A DNA stretch of 64,000 nt from an uncultured Lachnospiraceae bacterium (lineage in GTDB: Bacteria > Bacillota > Clostridia > Lachnospirales > Lachnospiraceae): assembly GCA_949740725.1 (NCBI GenBank), contig CATJIO010000126.1, positions 1 to 64,000 of the forward strand, written 5' to 3'. A program made the position numbers and the translations under genes. Positions 7,744-16,649 of this stretch are shown here, in pieces; within the stretch, counting starts at the first letter, position 1, and each line of letters begins with the position of its first letter. Below the pieces are notes generated by a model. It was not told where the DNA came from. It worked only from the letters and a program-made list of their open reading frames with translations, and ran no database searches.

Positions 7744-8617
7744 CAAAAATATAAAAATTGCAATGTTATGCATTAATATCGGAGATTATACTGTTTTTTG
7801 GGACAAATTTTATAAAAGTGCTGAAAAAAATTTCATGCCCGAAATAGACAAAACGTATTTTGTTTTTACTGATAAAGAAAAAAGTTTAGCACATAGAGAG
7901 TGTGGAAATGTTATTTGTATCCATCAATGTGATCTCGGATGGCCGTTCAATACGATGAAACGATTTCATATGTTTAGAAGAATAGTTAGTGAACTTCAAT
8001 CATTTAACTACATTTTTTTCGCAAATGCAAATGCTCTATTCGTAAAAAAAATAAAATGTGATATTTTGGATAATAAAAAAGATTTTTATGTTATTGAACA
8101 TCCAGGCTATCATTTTAAGAAGAATAGTATTAAACCGTTTGAAAGGCGTAAGGAAAGTAGTGCATATGTGTCACTTGAAAAAGGAATTTATTATGTCCAA
8201 GGAGCATTTTATGGGGCAAAAAAAGAATCATTTATTGAAATGGTAGATATATTAGATTACTTAACGGAAAAAGATTTGAAAAATAATATAGTTGCAATAT
8301 GGCATGATGAATCCTTTTTAAACATGTTTGTTACCAATAACATTGAGAGAACTCAAGTACTCGGCTGGCAATATTTATATTTCGAGGAATGTGTATTTCC
8401 ATACTCTCCGGTCATATTGCTAAGGGATAAGCGTAAATATTTATCGAATCGGAATGGTCGTTTTAGAAATCAAAATTTTAATAAAGAGTATACGAAGATA
8501 TATCTAAGAAACATAAAATGGATAGTGATGATATTAATCGGAAAAATAAAGTGGCAAAAAAACATAGATAATAAACACAGATACGTGGGAAAAGATATAA
8601 CAAAGGTGGAAATATAG
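7736..8617 (+). CDS. GT6-family (ABO/alpha-galactosyltransferase-like) glycosyltransferase
   Basis: 293 residues that I recognise as CAZy family GT6, the family of the human histo-blood-group A and B transferases. Signs are NIGDYTVFWDKFYKSAEKNF at the N-terminus, FFANANALF at 94-102, the acceptor region GIYYVQGAFYGAKKE (150-164), and WHDESFLN (189-196) containing the conserved Glu192. The DxD metal motif of animal members is replaced by N97-A-N99, as reported for bacterial GT6 enzymes that work without a metal. It should add a Gal or GalNAc in retaining alpha-1,3 linkage, giving a blood-group-like end or branch. The C-terminus (210-293) is basic. The start overlaps the preceding gene by 8 bp and the RBS is weak, suggesting coupling. 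Confidence 0.85.
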   Translation: MISKNIKIAMLCINIGDYTVFWDKFYKSAEKNFMPEIDKTYFVFTDKEKSLAHRECGNVICIHQCDLGWPFNTMKRFHMFRRIVSELQSFNYIFFANANALFVKKIKCDILDNKKDFYVIEHPGYHFKKNSIKPFERRKESSAYVSLEKGIYYVQGAFYGAKKESFIEMVDILDYLTEKDLKNNIVAIWHDESFLNMFVTNNIERTQVLGWQYLYFEECVFPYSPVILLRDKRKYLSNRNGRFRNQNFNKEYTKIYLRNIKWIVMILIGKIKWQKNIDNKHRYVGKDITKVEI

Positions 8618-9760
8618 ATGTCCGTTAATCTAACAAGAAAGATGGATATGTTAATATGTACAATATTAAACTTATTTATACTTTTTGACATAATTAATGG
8701 AGCAGGAAATGTTCCTGAATTTTTTATGGTAATGAATTCATTTTTCTTAGCGTTATACTGTATAATCATATATATTTTTTTTATGTTTGTGATTAAGTGG
8801 AAAGTTGATAAAATAGAGCTATGGGTTTTATGGATAATGTTTTGGCAACTATTAATATCTTTACTCATGCAAAAAGAAGTATCTCTAAATATGGTATACC
8901 AAATAACTGGTTGGCCGTTGCTATTTGTCATTGTTTACCAATTAACAAAAAATAATAAATTTAGCCTTCCTACCTTAAAATATACTTCTTTTTTATGGAT
9001 TTTGGCATCCGCTTATGTAGTCTATATTTTTAGGACACAAATGTTTAATGATGTGTATAGAACATACTATTTAATAATTGCTATTCCTTTTTTTATTTGT
9101 TTAAGAAAGAGATGGAAATATTCAAGGATAATATTAATCACGATTATTATTATTTTAACTTATAAAAGAACAGGATTTATGGCATTACTTTTAGCATTTT
9201 TCGCGCTTTTTTGGTGTAATATTATCATTCAAAAAAAACAATCAAAAAAAATGTATAAATTACTTCTTGTGATAATTTTATTGACAATAATAGTATTGCT
9301 ATTAAGTCAATATGGAGATAGTATAGGGGTATTTAGAAGATTAAAAAGAATCTCAAGTGACGGTGGAAGTAGTAGATTTATGATATGGGGGATTTTAATA
9401 AAGTATTTTAAATCTGAGAATTTGTTAAATAAATTTTTGGGTAATGGTTATAAATCATGCTATTATATATTAGATGGAAAATTTGCAGCTGCACATAATG
9501 ACTTTATAGAAATATTATTAGATTATGGCATGATTGGATTAGCTAATCATACAATTTTTGTTATCTTAGTAGGAAAAAAAGTTTATATGCTTATCAAAAT
9601 GAAAACAATGGAAGCTAGTGGATTTATTTACATGTTTACTATATGGATAGTATTTATGTTATTTAGTTTCATAACATGGCAATCAATTCTTATGAAGCCT
9701 ATAGCACTATATTTTGCTTATATGTTTGCAAAATACAAAAATGCTGACAATAAAATATGA
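8618..9760 (+). CDS. O-antigen/capsule polymerase (Wzy-like) membrane protein
   Basis: 380 residues, ATG after AAAGGTGG. Roughly ten hydrophobic segments can be counted (for example 13-50, 55-75, 80-105, 120-135, 145-190, 195-240, 320-375) with a larger outside loop containing RRLKRISSDGGSSRFMIWG and GNGYKSCYYILDGKFAAAHNDFIEILLDYG, the Arg/His-containing pattern of Wzy_C polymerases and ligases. It is expected to join repeat units on the outer face of the membrane together with the Wzx flippase downstream. Sequence is poorly conserved in this class, so assignment rests on topology, the loop motif and context. Confidence 0.85.
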   Translation: MSVNLTRKMDMLICTILNLFILFDIINGAGNVPEFFMVMNSFFLALYCIIIYIFFMFVIKWKVDKIELWVLWIMFWQLLISLLMQKEVSLNMVYQITGWPLLFVIVYQLTKNNKFSLPTLKYTSFLWILASAYVVYIFRTQMFNDVYRTYYLIIAIPFFICLRKRWKYSRIILITIIIILTYKRTGFMALLLAFFALFWCNIIIQKKQSKKMYKLLLVIILLTIIVLLLSQYGDSIGVFRRLKRISSDGGSSRFMIWGILIKYFKSENLLNKFLGNGYKSCYYILDGKFAAAHNDFIEILLDYGMIGLANHTIFVILVGKKVYMLIKMKTMEASGFIYMFTIWIVFMLFSFITWQSILMKPIALYFAYMFAKYKNADNKI

Positions 9761-9771
9761 GGAAGAAAGAA

Positions 9772-10707
9772 ATGGTAAATCGTTTAAATGATGTAACTTT
9801 GATTTCAGTTATTATACCAGCGTATAATGCGGAAAAATATCTCGCTAGAGCAGTAAATTCAGTATTGGCACAGACGTATTCTAATTTTGAACTGCTTATT
9901 ATAGATGATGGATCAACAGATCAAACATTAAGTATCTGTGAAAGTTTAAGGCAAAATGATGCTAGAATAAAATTTGTAAAAAATAAGCATGAGGGGCTAG
10001 TGAATTCAAGAAATACTGGAATTTCACTATCCAAAGGTGAATATATAACATTTCTTGATTCAGATGATGAATATGAGCCTGAATTTCTGCACAAAATGTT
10101 AATTGGTATTACGGAGAACAAATCAGACATATGTATTTGTGGGTATGTTAGTATTTACAGAGATTATAATGAAATAAATAATTGTTTGAAAGATGGAGAA
10201 CACAAAGTTTATAATAGAGAGCAATTAACAAAACTGTTATTAAAAGGAGAAGTTAGTTCTCATTTTTGGAATAAAATTTATTCTCGAAAAATTATTGATG
10301 TGTTACATTATCCAAAAGAAAAGTATTATGAAGATGTATTTATGATGAATAATTTGATACAAAAGATCAATTCTGCTGCGGCTATTAGTTATATAGGTGT
10401 AAAATACTATCAAAATAACAGCTCAATCGTACATCAAAAGAAAGATAAAATTGAAATGGATGGTTTTGATGCATTTTACGAGCGAATGCTCTTATTTCGA
10501 ACAGAATATCCCGAATATGAAAATTATCTTTTAAAAATTCCAATTGAAATTGCCATTCGTCTAATTGTTAGAAAAGCAATTAGAGGAACTGAACTGAATA
10601 GAGAACAGTTCAATAAATTAAAAATATTTTTGAAAGAGCAGAGATTTAATAAAAAGGCGTATAGTAAATTGAAATTTAAATATAAACTTATACTTTTTTT
10701 ATGGTGA
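9772..10707 (+). CDS. GT2-family glycosyltransferase
   Basis: About 311 residues from ATG 9772 (GAGGAAG spaced 6 bases; the in-frame ATG 9757 overlaps the wzy stop as ATGA but has no RBS). GT-A motifs: SVIIPAYNAEKYLARAVNSV, LLIIDDGSTDQT, GLVNSRNTGISLSKG and LDSDDE for metal and nucleotide sugar. The second half includes HFWNKIYSRK and YYEDVFMMN, the usual layout of capsule GT2 enzymes. It is similar in design to 5791-6765 but only distantly alike, so it probably adds a different sugar. Confidence 0.92.
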   Translation: MVNRLNDVTLISVIIPAYNAEKYLARAVNSVLAQTYSNFELLIIDDGSTDQTLSICESLRQNDARIKFVKNKHEGLVNSRNTGISLSKGEYITFLDSDDEYEPEFLHKMLIGITENKSDICICGYVSIYRDYNEINNCLKDGEHKVYNREQLTKLLLKGEVSSHFWNKIYSRKIIDVLHYPKEKYYEDVFMMNNLIQKINSAAAISYIGVKYYQNNSSIVHQKKDKIEMDGFDAFYERMLLFRTEYPEYENYLLKIPIEIAIRLIVRKAIRGTELNREQFNKLKIFLKEQRFNKKAYSKLKFKYKLILFLW

Positions 10708-10712
10708 TAGTA

Positions 10713-11912
10713 ATGAAAAAAATAGCAATTATTACATCAGGATTTGCACCCGTTCCAGCTATTAAAGGTGGTGCTGTAGAAATGTTAACGACATTTTTAA
10801 TTGACCAAAATGAAACACAACATCTGTTTGAGATTGACTTATATACAATTGCTGATACTCTTTTAGAAGGAATAAATTATCAGCACACAAGAATTATTCA
10901 AATTCGGGTAAGCAGAATAGAGCATTTTATGGAAAGGGTAATAAATAAGCTCTTTCACATGTCAAAGATAAATAGAAATTTGTTTTTTTATGAAAAGAAA
11001 GTAGAATTTGACATAGACAAGAAGAAAGGATATGAATATGTATTGTTTGAAAACGCAATGAGTTTATTTGCGCCAATCAGAAAACTACTTGGTGACGGTC
11101 CAAATTATATTTTTCATATGCATAACGATTTTAACTCAAATTCAAAAACTAAAAAAATGGGAATTGAAATAGCTTCTATGGCATATAGGATTTTATCTGT
11201 AAGTCAATATATAAATGATAGGTTTATCGACGTAACTAATTGTCAAAATGAAAAATGTAGAATATTATATAATTGTAAAAAAATAGAATTATTAATTAAA
11301 AATGAAAAATGTGTAAATGCTATAAAGAGTAAATGGGGGATTAATAACAATGATTTTGTTTTTTTATATGTTGGGAGAATAAATGAAGAAAAGGGTGTAT
11401 TAGAATTAGCAAAGGCGTTTAAAAAATTTAAAGGAAATGCAAAACTTGTTATATGTGGCGGAACGTGGGGTACAGAATTTCGAAAAAATAAATATTTAAG
11501 TAATGTTATTAAGACATTGGATAATAAAATTTGCAGTACAATATTTACTGGCTATATAAATGAAATAGATATGAAAAAATTTTACTCGATTGCAGATTGC
11601 GTTGTTATACCGACAATCTGTCAGGAAGCATACGGAATGGTTATGCTTGAAAGTCTAAATTATGGAATACCGATAATAGCAACTAAATCAGGTGGTATGA
11701 CAGAAATTGCATTAAAAAACGAAGTAGATTGGATTAATATTGACAATCAAATGGTAGATAATTTGTTAAATGCCTTAACAGACAATTACGAAAATAGTGT
11801 TATTAAAAAAGAGAGAGCTATTTTAGCAAGTTTTAGAATAAAAAAAGAGTTGCAATTTAACGAAAATGGTTATCTAAACAGATTTTGTAAGGAAATAAAT
11901 TATTATGAATGA
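10713..11912 (+). CDS. GT4-family glycosyltransferase
   Basis: About 399 residues from ATG 10713. The GT-B fold is shown by KIAIITSGFAPVPAIKGGAVE (glycine-rich loop), FHMHNDFN, YVGRINEEKGVLELAKAF and CQEAYGMVMLESLNYGIPII, which carries the conserved E-x7-E donor-binding motif. The upstream ATG 10701 overlaps the previous gene; GGTGAT before 10713 is a weak RBS. It is the second retaining transferase of the cluster; donor unknown. Confidence 0.9.
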   Translation: MKKIAIITSGFAPVPAIKGGAVEMLTTFLIDQNETQHLFEIDLYTIADTLLEGINYQHTRIIQIRVSRIEHFMERVINKLFHMSKINRNLFFYEKKVEFDIDKKKGYEYVLFENAMSLFAPIRKLLGDGPNYIFHMHNDFNSNSKTKKMGIEIASMAYRILSVSQYINDRFIDVTNCQNEKCRILYNCKKIELLIKNEKCVNAIKSKWGINNNDFVFLYVGRINEEKGVLELAKAFKKFKGNAKLVICGGTWGTEFRKNKYLSNVIKTLDNKICSTIFTGYINEIDMKKFYSIADCVVIPTICQEAYGMVMLESLNYGIPIIATKSGGMTEIALKNEVDWINIDNQMVDNLLNALTDNYENSVIKKERAILASFRIKKELQFNENGYLNRFCKEINYYE

Positions 11913-13020
11913 TAAAAAGAGAGCTGGAATTATTACTTATTATTATAAAACAACTAATTATGGAGGAATTTTACAAGCATATGCATTATGTAAATATTTA
12001 AACAAAATAGGAGTTTATGCAGAGCAGATAGCATATGATTATGATACAAAAGTTATTAAAGCAAATATAGTAAATAAAATAAAGAAAAGCATAAAAAAGT
12101 TGTTAAGTGAAAGTTTACATAGAGATTGCGAAAAGATAAATATTAAAAAAGAAGCATTTGAGCAATTTGATAAAAATTTTATTTGTAGTTCAAAAAAAGT
12201 ATACACATATCAGTCATTAAAAGTAAGTGATCCAGGAGATGATTTTTATATAAGCGGTAGTGATCAGATATGGAATCCGATAGCTATGGATGAGAATTTT
12301 TTTCTAGCATTTGTTTCAGATAGTAATAAGAAATATGCTTATGCTGCTAGTATTGGTGCAGATAAAATATCAGAAGATAAAAATATAAAGTATAAAAAAA
12401 TGTTGGAAAGTTATACTCTTATCTCTGTCAGAGAAAATACAGGAAAGCTATTTTTAGATAAAATAGGTATAAAAGCTGAAGTTGTTCCAGATCCTATATT
12501 TCTTCTTAAACGAGAGGAATGGATAAGGATAATAAATTATGAAAACAAAAGAGCAGGAAAATATTTATTGACATATTTTTTGGGGAATTCTGATATATTA
12601 AAAAATTTTGCCATATATCTGTCTTGTAAATATAAATTTAATATTATTGATATTTCACCATTTGGTAAATTTAAAAATAAAATAAATGTGGAAGATAATA
12701 GTGATGCTGGCCCAACTGAATTTTTAAGTTATATTTATAATGCAGAATATGTATTAACAAATTCATTTCATTGTACTGCCTTTTCATTAATGTTTCAAAA
12801 GAAGTTCTTAGTTGAGGAAAAGTTTCAGCAAACGAATATAACTTCTAATGATAGAATTATTACTTTATTAGATCATTTTGCATTGACTAAACATTTTATT
12901 AATTCAGATTCGAAAAATCTTGAATCACTTATTGAAGAAGAGTTTCAATGTAATATTGATGAATACTCTAAGAGCGGGAAAGACTTTATAAAAAAGATTT
13001 TAGAACAACAAAATAAATAG
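11905..13020 (+). CDS. Polysaccharide pyruvyl transferase family protein
   Basis: 371 residues, ATG 10 bases after AAGGA, overlapping the previous gene by 8 bp. Features of the PS_pyruv_trans (CsaB/WcaK-type) family: RAGIITYYYKTTNYGGILQAYAL at the N-terminus, YISGSDQIWNP at about 112-122, YAASIGAD, ISVRENTG and, near the C-terminus, EYVLTNSFHCTAFSLMF. Such proteins add pyruvate ketal groups to sugars, giving the polymer negative charge; some members have other, unknown roles. The reaction is inferred from the family. Confidence 0.88.
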   Translation: MNDKKRAGIITYYYKTTNYGGILQAYALCKYLNKIGVYAEQIAYDYDTKVIKANIVNKIKKSIKKLLSESLHRDCEKINIKKEAFEQFDKNFICSSKKVYTYQSLKVSDPGDDFYISGSDQIWNPIAMDENFFLAFVSDSNKKYAYAASIGADKISEDKNIKYKKMLESYTLISVRENTGKLFLDKIGIKAEVVPDPIFLLKREEWIRIINYENKRAGKYLLTYFLGNSDILKNFAIYLSCKYKFNIIDISPFGKFKNKINVEDNSDAGPTEFLSYIYNAEYVLTNSFHCTAFSLMFQKKFLVEEKFQQTNITSNDRIITLLDHFALTKHFINSDSKNLESLIEEEFQCNIDEYSKSGKDFIKKILEQQNK

Positions 13021-13039
13021 ATATATAAAATCGAGGTGA

Positions 13040-13163
13040 ATGAAAAATAGTTTTCTTTAGTCGATATACTGCAATTATAACGAATCAAATAAAGATCGGA
13101 GCAATTCTTTCATATGTTCAAATAGGATTAAATGTTGTCATTGGACTATTATATACACCTATA
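13040..13163 (+). other. Out-of-frame 5' end of the flippase gene
   Basis: ATG 13040 follows GAGGTGA and reads MKNSFL before TAG at 13058-13060. One frame over, codons from about 13056 read FSRYTAIITNQIKIGAILSYVQIGLNVVIGLLYTP, which is the expected first membrane helix of a Wzx flippase and runs straight into the 13164 frame. Removing one T from the short run at 13051-13054 would join ATG 13040 to this frame. There is no ATG, GTG or TTG in the correct frame before 13164. Confidence 0.7.
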
Positions 13164-14606
13164 ATGATACGCCTTCTCGGTCCATCAGAATATGGACTTT
13201 ATAATACAGTTGCATCTACAATATCTATGCTTTCTTTGCTGAGTCTAGGATTTAATGCAGGATATGTAAGATATTATACAAAATACAAAAAAGAAGGCGA
13301 TCAGGAATCTATTAAAAAGCTTAATGGACTCTTTGTTTTAATATTCACTATTATGGGCTTAATTGCATTAATATGTGGTTTATTTTTATCATGCCATTTG
13401 GAATTTGTATTTAATGATGGACTTACAAATACTGAGCTTAATATTGCAAAGGTTCTTATGATTCTATTAAGTATCAATATGGCTGAATCGTTTCCAGCAA
13501 GTGTTTTTACGACAATTATATCTGCAAATGAAAGATTTGTATTCTTGAAAGTGCTAGGAATGATGAAAACAGTAGTAGGCCCTATAGTTACTTTACCATT
13601 CCTACTGTTAGGCTTTAGATCAATTACTATGGTATCTGTAACTGTTTTAATTTCCATAGTGAACGATATAATTTACACTTATTATGTTTTGTGCATTTTA
13701 AAAAATAAATTTAGATTTTCGGGATTAGAAAAAAAAATATTTATAGAATTGTTTACATATACAGGATTTATTGCAATTAATATGATAGTGGATCAAGTAA
13801 ATTGGAACATTGATAAGATTTTACTTGGAAGATTTAAAGGAACTACTTCTGTTGCTGTATATGCAGTAGGCTATTCATTATTTAATTATTATATGATGCT
13901 TTCAACTTCAGTTTCTAGCGTTTTTACTCCTAGAATCCATGCAATAGTTGTCGAATGCGAAGAGAATAAGATATTTCTGAAAGATAGATTAACCAGTTTA
14001 TTTATAAAGGTTGGTAGGATACAGTTTCTTATTCTTGCATTAGTTGTATCAGGTTTTGTACTTTTTGGCTTAGAATTTATAAAAATTTGGGTTGGAATAG
14101 GATATGAAGAAGCATTTTATGTCGCCTTATTATTAATATTATCAGGCTTAATACCTTTAATCCAAAATATAGGAATTGAAATGCAGCGGGCGCAAAATCT
14201 TCATCAATTTCGTAGCGTGGTTTATTTAATTATGGCAATGATAAACTTTGGATTATCCCTTAGTCTTTGTCAGATATATGGAGTGATTGGTTGTGCAATT
14301 GGAACAGCTATTTCTTTAGTTACTGCTAATGGAGTTGTAATGAATATTTATTATTATAAAAAATGTAATTTAGATATAATTCTTTTTTGGAGAAACATAG
14401 GGAAAATGATGATAGGAATAATTCCACCGATTATAGTAGGCTTTTTATGGAACAAGTTTGCTGAAATAGCGGGTATTTGGAAAATGATATTAGGTATTCT
14501 TTTGTATTCTTTTGTATATCTTCTTTCGACATACTTTATAAGTATGAATTCAAATGAGAAAAAATATGTAAATAGTTTATTTCATAAATTAGAGGTAATC
14601 GAATGA
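13164..14606 (+). CDS. Wzx-like oligosaccharide flippase (5' end frameshifted)
   Basis: 480 residues from the first in-frame ATG, but the real protein should begin about 40 residues earlier (see 13040-13163). It is a polysaccharide-exporter of the MOP superfamily with about 11-12 hydrophobic helices; LLGPSEYGLYNTVASTISMLSLLSLGFNAGYVRYY and GRFKGTTSVAVYAVGYSLFNYY are family hallmarks. It would flip the lipid-linked repeat unit across the membrane for Wzy. As written, translation from 13164 loses most of helix 1 and has no RBS, so activity depends on frame restoration, slippage or an assembly error. It ends in a 4-bp ATGA overlap with the next gene. Confidence 0.85.
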   Translation: MIRLLGPSEYGLYNTVASTISMLSLLSLGFNAGYVRYYTKYKKEGDQESIKKLNGLFVLIFTIMGLIALICGLFLSCHLEFVFNDGLTNTELNIAKVLMILLSINMAESFPASVFTTIISANERFVFLKVLGMMKTVVGPIVTLPFLLLGFRSITMVSVTVLISIVNDIIYTYYVLCILKNKFRFSGLEKKIFIELFTYTGFIAINMIVDQVNWNIDKILLGRFKGTTSVAVYAVGYSLFNYYMMLSTSVSSVFTPRIHAIVVECEENKIFLKDRLTSLFIKVGRIQFLILALVVSGFVLFGLEFIKIWVGIGYEEAFYVALLLILSGLIPLIQNIGIEMQRAQNLHQFRSVVYLIMAMINFGLSLSLCQIYGVIGCAIGTAISLVTANGVVMNIYYYKKCNLDIILFWRNIGKMMIGIIPPIIVGFLWNKFAEIAGIWKMILGILLYSFVYLLSTYFISMNSNEKKYVNSLFHKLEVIE

Positions 14607-15571
14607 TTAGAAAAGAAACAACTGCTTTTGGAGTGAATGCGAAAGATGACAAAATTAGATATGAAAGTTCTTCAGGGGGCATGTTTTCTCTTTTGGCCAT
14701 GGAAGTGCTAAGTATCGGTGGCGTGATATGTGGCGCAGCATTATCTGACGATTGCAGAACTTTGACACATGTAATTATTAATAATTTAGATGAATTAGCA
14801 AAAATTAGAAAGTCAAAATACTTTCAAAGCCGAATAGGAGATATTTATGGCAAAATATTAGATATTCTTAATACTGGTAAAATGGTTTTATTTTCGGGAA
14901 CTCCTTGCCAAGTGGCTGGACTTAAAAAATTTTTAAGAAAAGACTATTCAAATTTGATTACCATAGAAGTAATTTGTCATGGAGTTCCCTCATCAAAGCT
15001 ATGGAGAAAGTATTTAGATTGGATCGAAAAAAAATATGGAAAAAATGTAAAAAGTGTAAATTTTAGATCCAAGAAAGATAGTTGGGAAAGGTTTGGGGTG
15101 GTTGAGAAATTAGATGATGAAGAATATATATATAATCATCATAGAGATAATCCATACTTTGCATTGTTTTTAAGCAACTGTTGCTTAAGACCGAGTTGCT
15201 ATTCATGCCAGACAAAAAAAATAGCCGATATTTCATTGGGAGATTTATGGGGAATAGAAGAAATTGCTCCAGATTTGGATGATGGAAAAGGGACCTCTCT
15301 TGTTTTAATTAATAGTGAAAAAGGAAAGAGGATTTGGGAAAAAGTGAAAAGCAAGACAGTGTTTCAAGAAATTCTATATGAAAGAGCAGTGGAAAATAAT
15401 GTATGTATTGAAAGGTCTGTTTTAAAACCTACATTAAGAGATACTTTTTTTGGAGATATGAATAGAATGCAATTTGGACAGTTAGCGTTTATGTATCGAT
15501 ATCCGACATTAAAATTGAAAGTAAAGCACATAATAAAGATTGTATTTATGAGAAAATTAGGGGGAAGATGA
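14603..15571 (+). CDS. FrhB/FdhB C-terminal-domain protein lacking its ferredoxin domain
   Basis: 322 residues, start in a 4-bp overlap. Signature of the coenzyme F420 hydrogenase/dehydrogenase beta-subunit C-terminal family found in polysaccharide loci: YESSSGGMFSLLAMEVL, FSGTPCQVAGLKKFL, ICHGVPSSKLW, RPSCYSCQTKKIADISLGDLWGI with its cysteine cluster. Typical polysaccharide-locus members start with a two-cluster 4Fe-4S ferredoxin domain of about 60 residues; that domain is missing here and a separate copy lies 0.6 kb downstream (16188-16373). It may act in sugar redox chemistry or pyruvyl-group chemistry; the substrate is unknown, and F420 itself is not expected in this host. Confidence 0.82.
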   Translation: MIRKETTAFGVNAKDDKIRYESSSGGMFSLLAMEVLSIGGVICGAALSDDCRTLTHVIINNLDELAKIRKSKYFQSRIGDIYGKILDILNTGKMVLFSGTPCQVAGLKKFLRKDYSNLITIEVICHGVPSSKLWRKYLDWIEKKYGKNVKSVNFRSKKDSWERFGVVEKLDDEEYIYNHHRDNPYFALFLSNCCLRPSCYSCQTKKIADISLGDLWGIEEIAPDLDDGKGTSLVLINSEKGKRIWEKVKSKTVFQEILYERAVENNVCIERSVLKPTLRDTFFGDMNRMQFGQLAFMYRYPTLKLKVKHIIKIVFMRKLGGR

Positions 15572-15629
15572 TCAATATGGTATGCTGATTGTTTTTAACA
15601 GATGAATATTTATATAAAAAGGTGGTTAC

Positions 15630-16098
15630 ATGGAAACGAATATGGATAAAAGGAATTCGAACTTTAAGCTATTAATAATATTCTCAATGATTATGATAAT
15701 TGTACATCATTACCTAGTGCATGGTAATATGTCATCAGAAGGCAAGACGGAATACATGGTGTGGTAAATGAGAATGGCTTTGAATAAATTTTTTAAATTA
15801 TTTTATTGTCATGAAGGGCATAGAGATGAGCTTATTTTTTATGATTATGGGTTATTTTCCAGTGAATAGAGAGACGTATATTAGGTTAAATAAGTGATCT
15901 TAACATCAGTTTTTTATAGTTGATTTGCTGCAGCATTGTATGCTATTGTATGTTTTTTAAAGTCAGATCTGTTTTATATAGGGGAAATTTAGACATGTGT
16001 TTAAAGACTTATTTTCACCTGTTACAGAAAGAAGTTGGTGGTATGTAACAGCTTACTTTTGGTTGGCATTAATTTCTCTAACAATTGGTAAAACTTAA
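15630..16098 (+). pseudogene. Acyltransferase-3 family pseudogene
   Basis: After AAAGGTGG, ATG 15630 encodes 45 residues (KLLIIFSMIMIIVHHYLVHGN, with the active-site His of membrane acyltransferases) and stops at 15767. Further pieces follow in other frames: MSLFFMIMGYFPVNRETYIRLNK near 15825-15890, and PVTERSWWYVTAYFWLALISLTIG from about 16020 to a stop at 16098. More than half of a normal 330-350-residue protein is missing. An O-acetyl (or similar) decoration has evidently been lost. Confidence 0.78.
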
Positions 16099-16187
16099 TT
16101 GTAAAATTGTTTAAGTCTATTAGTTAAAGACTTTGGAAATACCTAATCAAGAAAAAAGATAGAATAAAAAGGAAAGTTGGATAAACT

Positions 16188-16373
16188 GTGAAAAAAATAC
16201 CGATTTTATACAATAAAAAGGAAGAATGCTGTGGCTGTGCAGCCTGCTATGCCATTTGTCCTCAAAATGCTATTTTTATGTTTGAAGATGAAGAGGGATT
16301 TGACTATCCTAAATTAGATGAAGAAAAATGTATTTTTTGCTGTCAATGTTTGAATGTATGCCCGATAAAATAG
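16188..16373 (+). CDS. Detached ferredoxin-like domain (2x 4Fe-4S) of an FrhB-type protein
   Basis: 61 residues from GTG 16188 (AAAGGAAAG upstream). ECCGCAACYAICPQNA and CIFCCQCLNVCPIK hold two CxxCxxCxxxCP cluster motifs, and the linking EDEEGFDYPKLDEEKC is exactly what precedes the C-terminal domain in full-length FrhB-like polysaccharide proteins. It stops right after the second cluster at a double TAG, so it is either the surviving front half of a second, mostly deleted gene, or a stand-alone partner for 14603-15571. The following 270 bp hold no coding continuation. Confidence 0.72.
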   Translation: MKKIPILYNKKEECCGCAACYAICPQNAIFMFEDEEGFDYPKLDEEKCIFCCQCLNVCPIK

Positions 16374-16649
16374 TAGTGTAATAAAATGATATGTATTAAC
16401 TAAAGTATATAAATAAAACATAGGAACAAATTAATAAAAATGAAGGCATTTTTGATAGCAAAAGGGTAGAAATATTATTTTGAGAGTATGAATCTTTTTC
16501 TGCAAGTAATGGTGTGAAAAGTCCTTTATGATGAAATAAATTATCATTTCAGGAATCTTTTTATTGCAGCAAGAGAAAAAACGGTACACAGAGTGCAAAT
16601 AACTGAAGAAAAATGAAACAATATTCACTAGTTCCTGAAAAAATATGAC

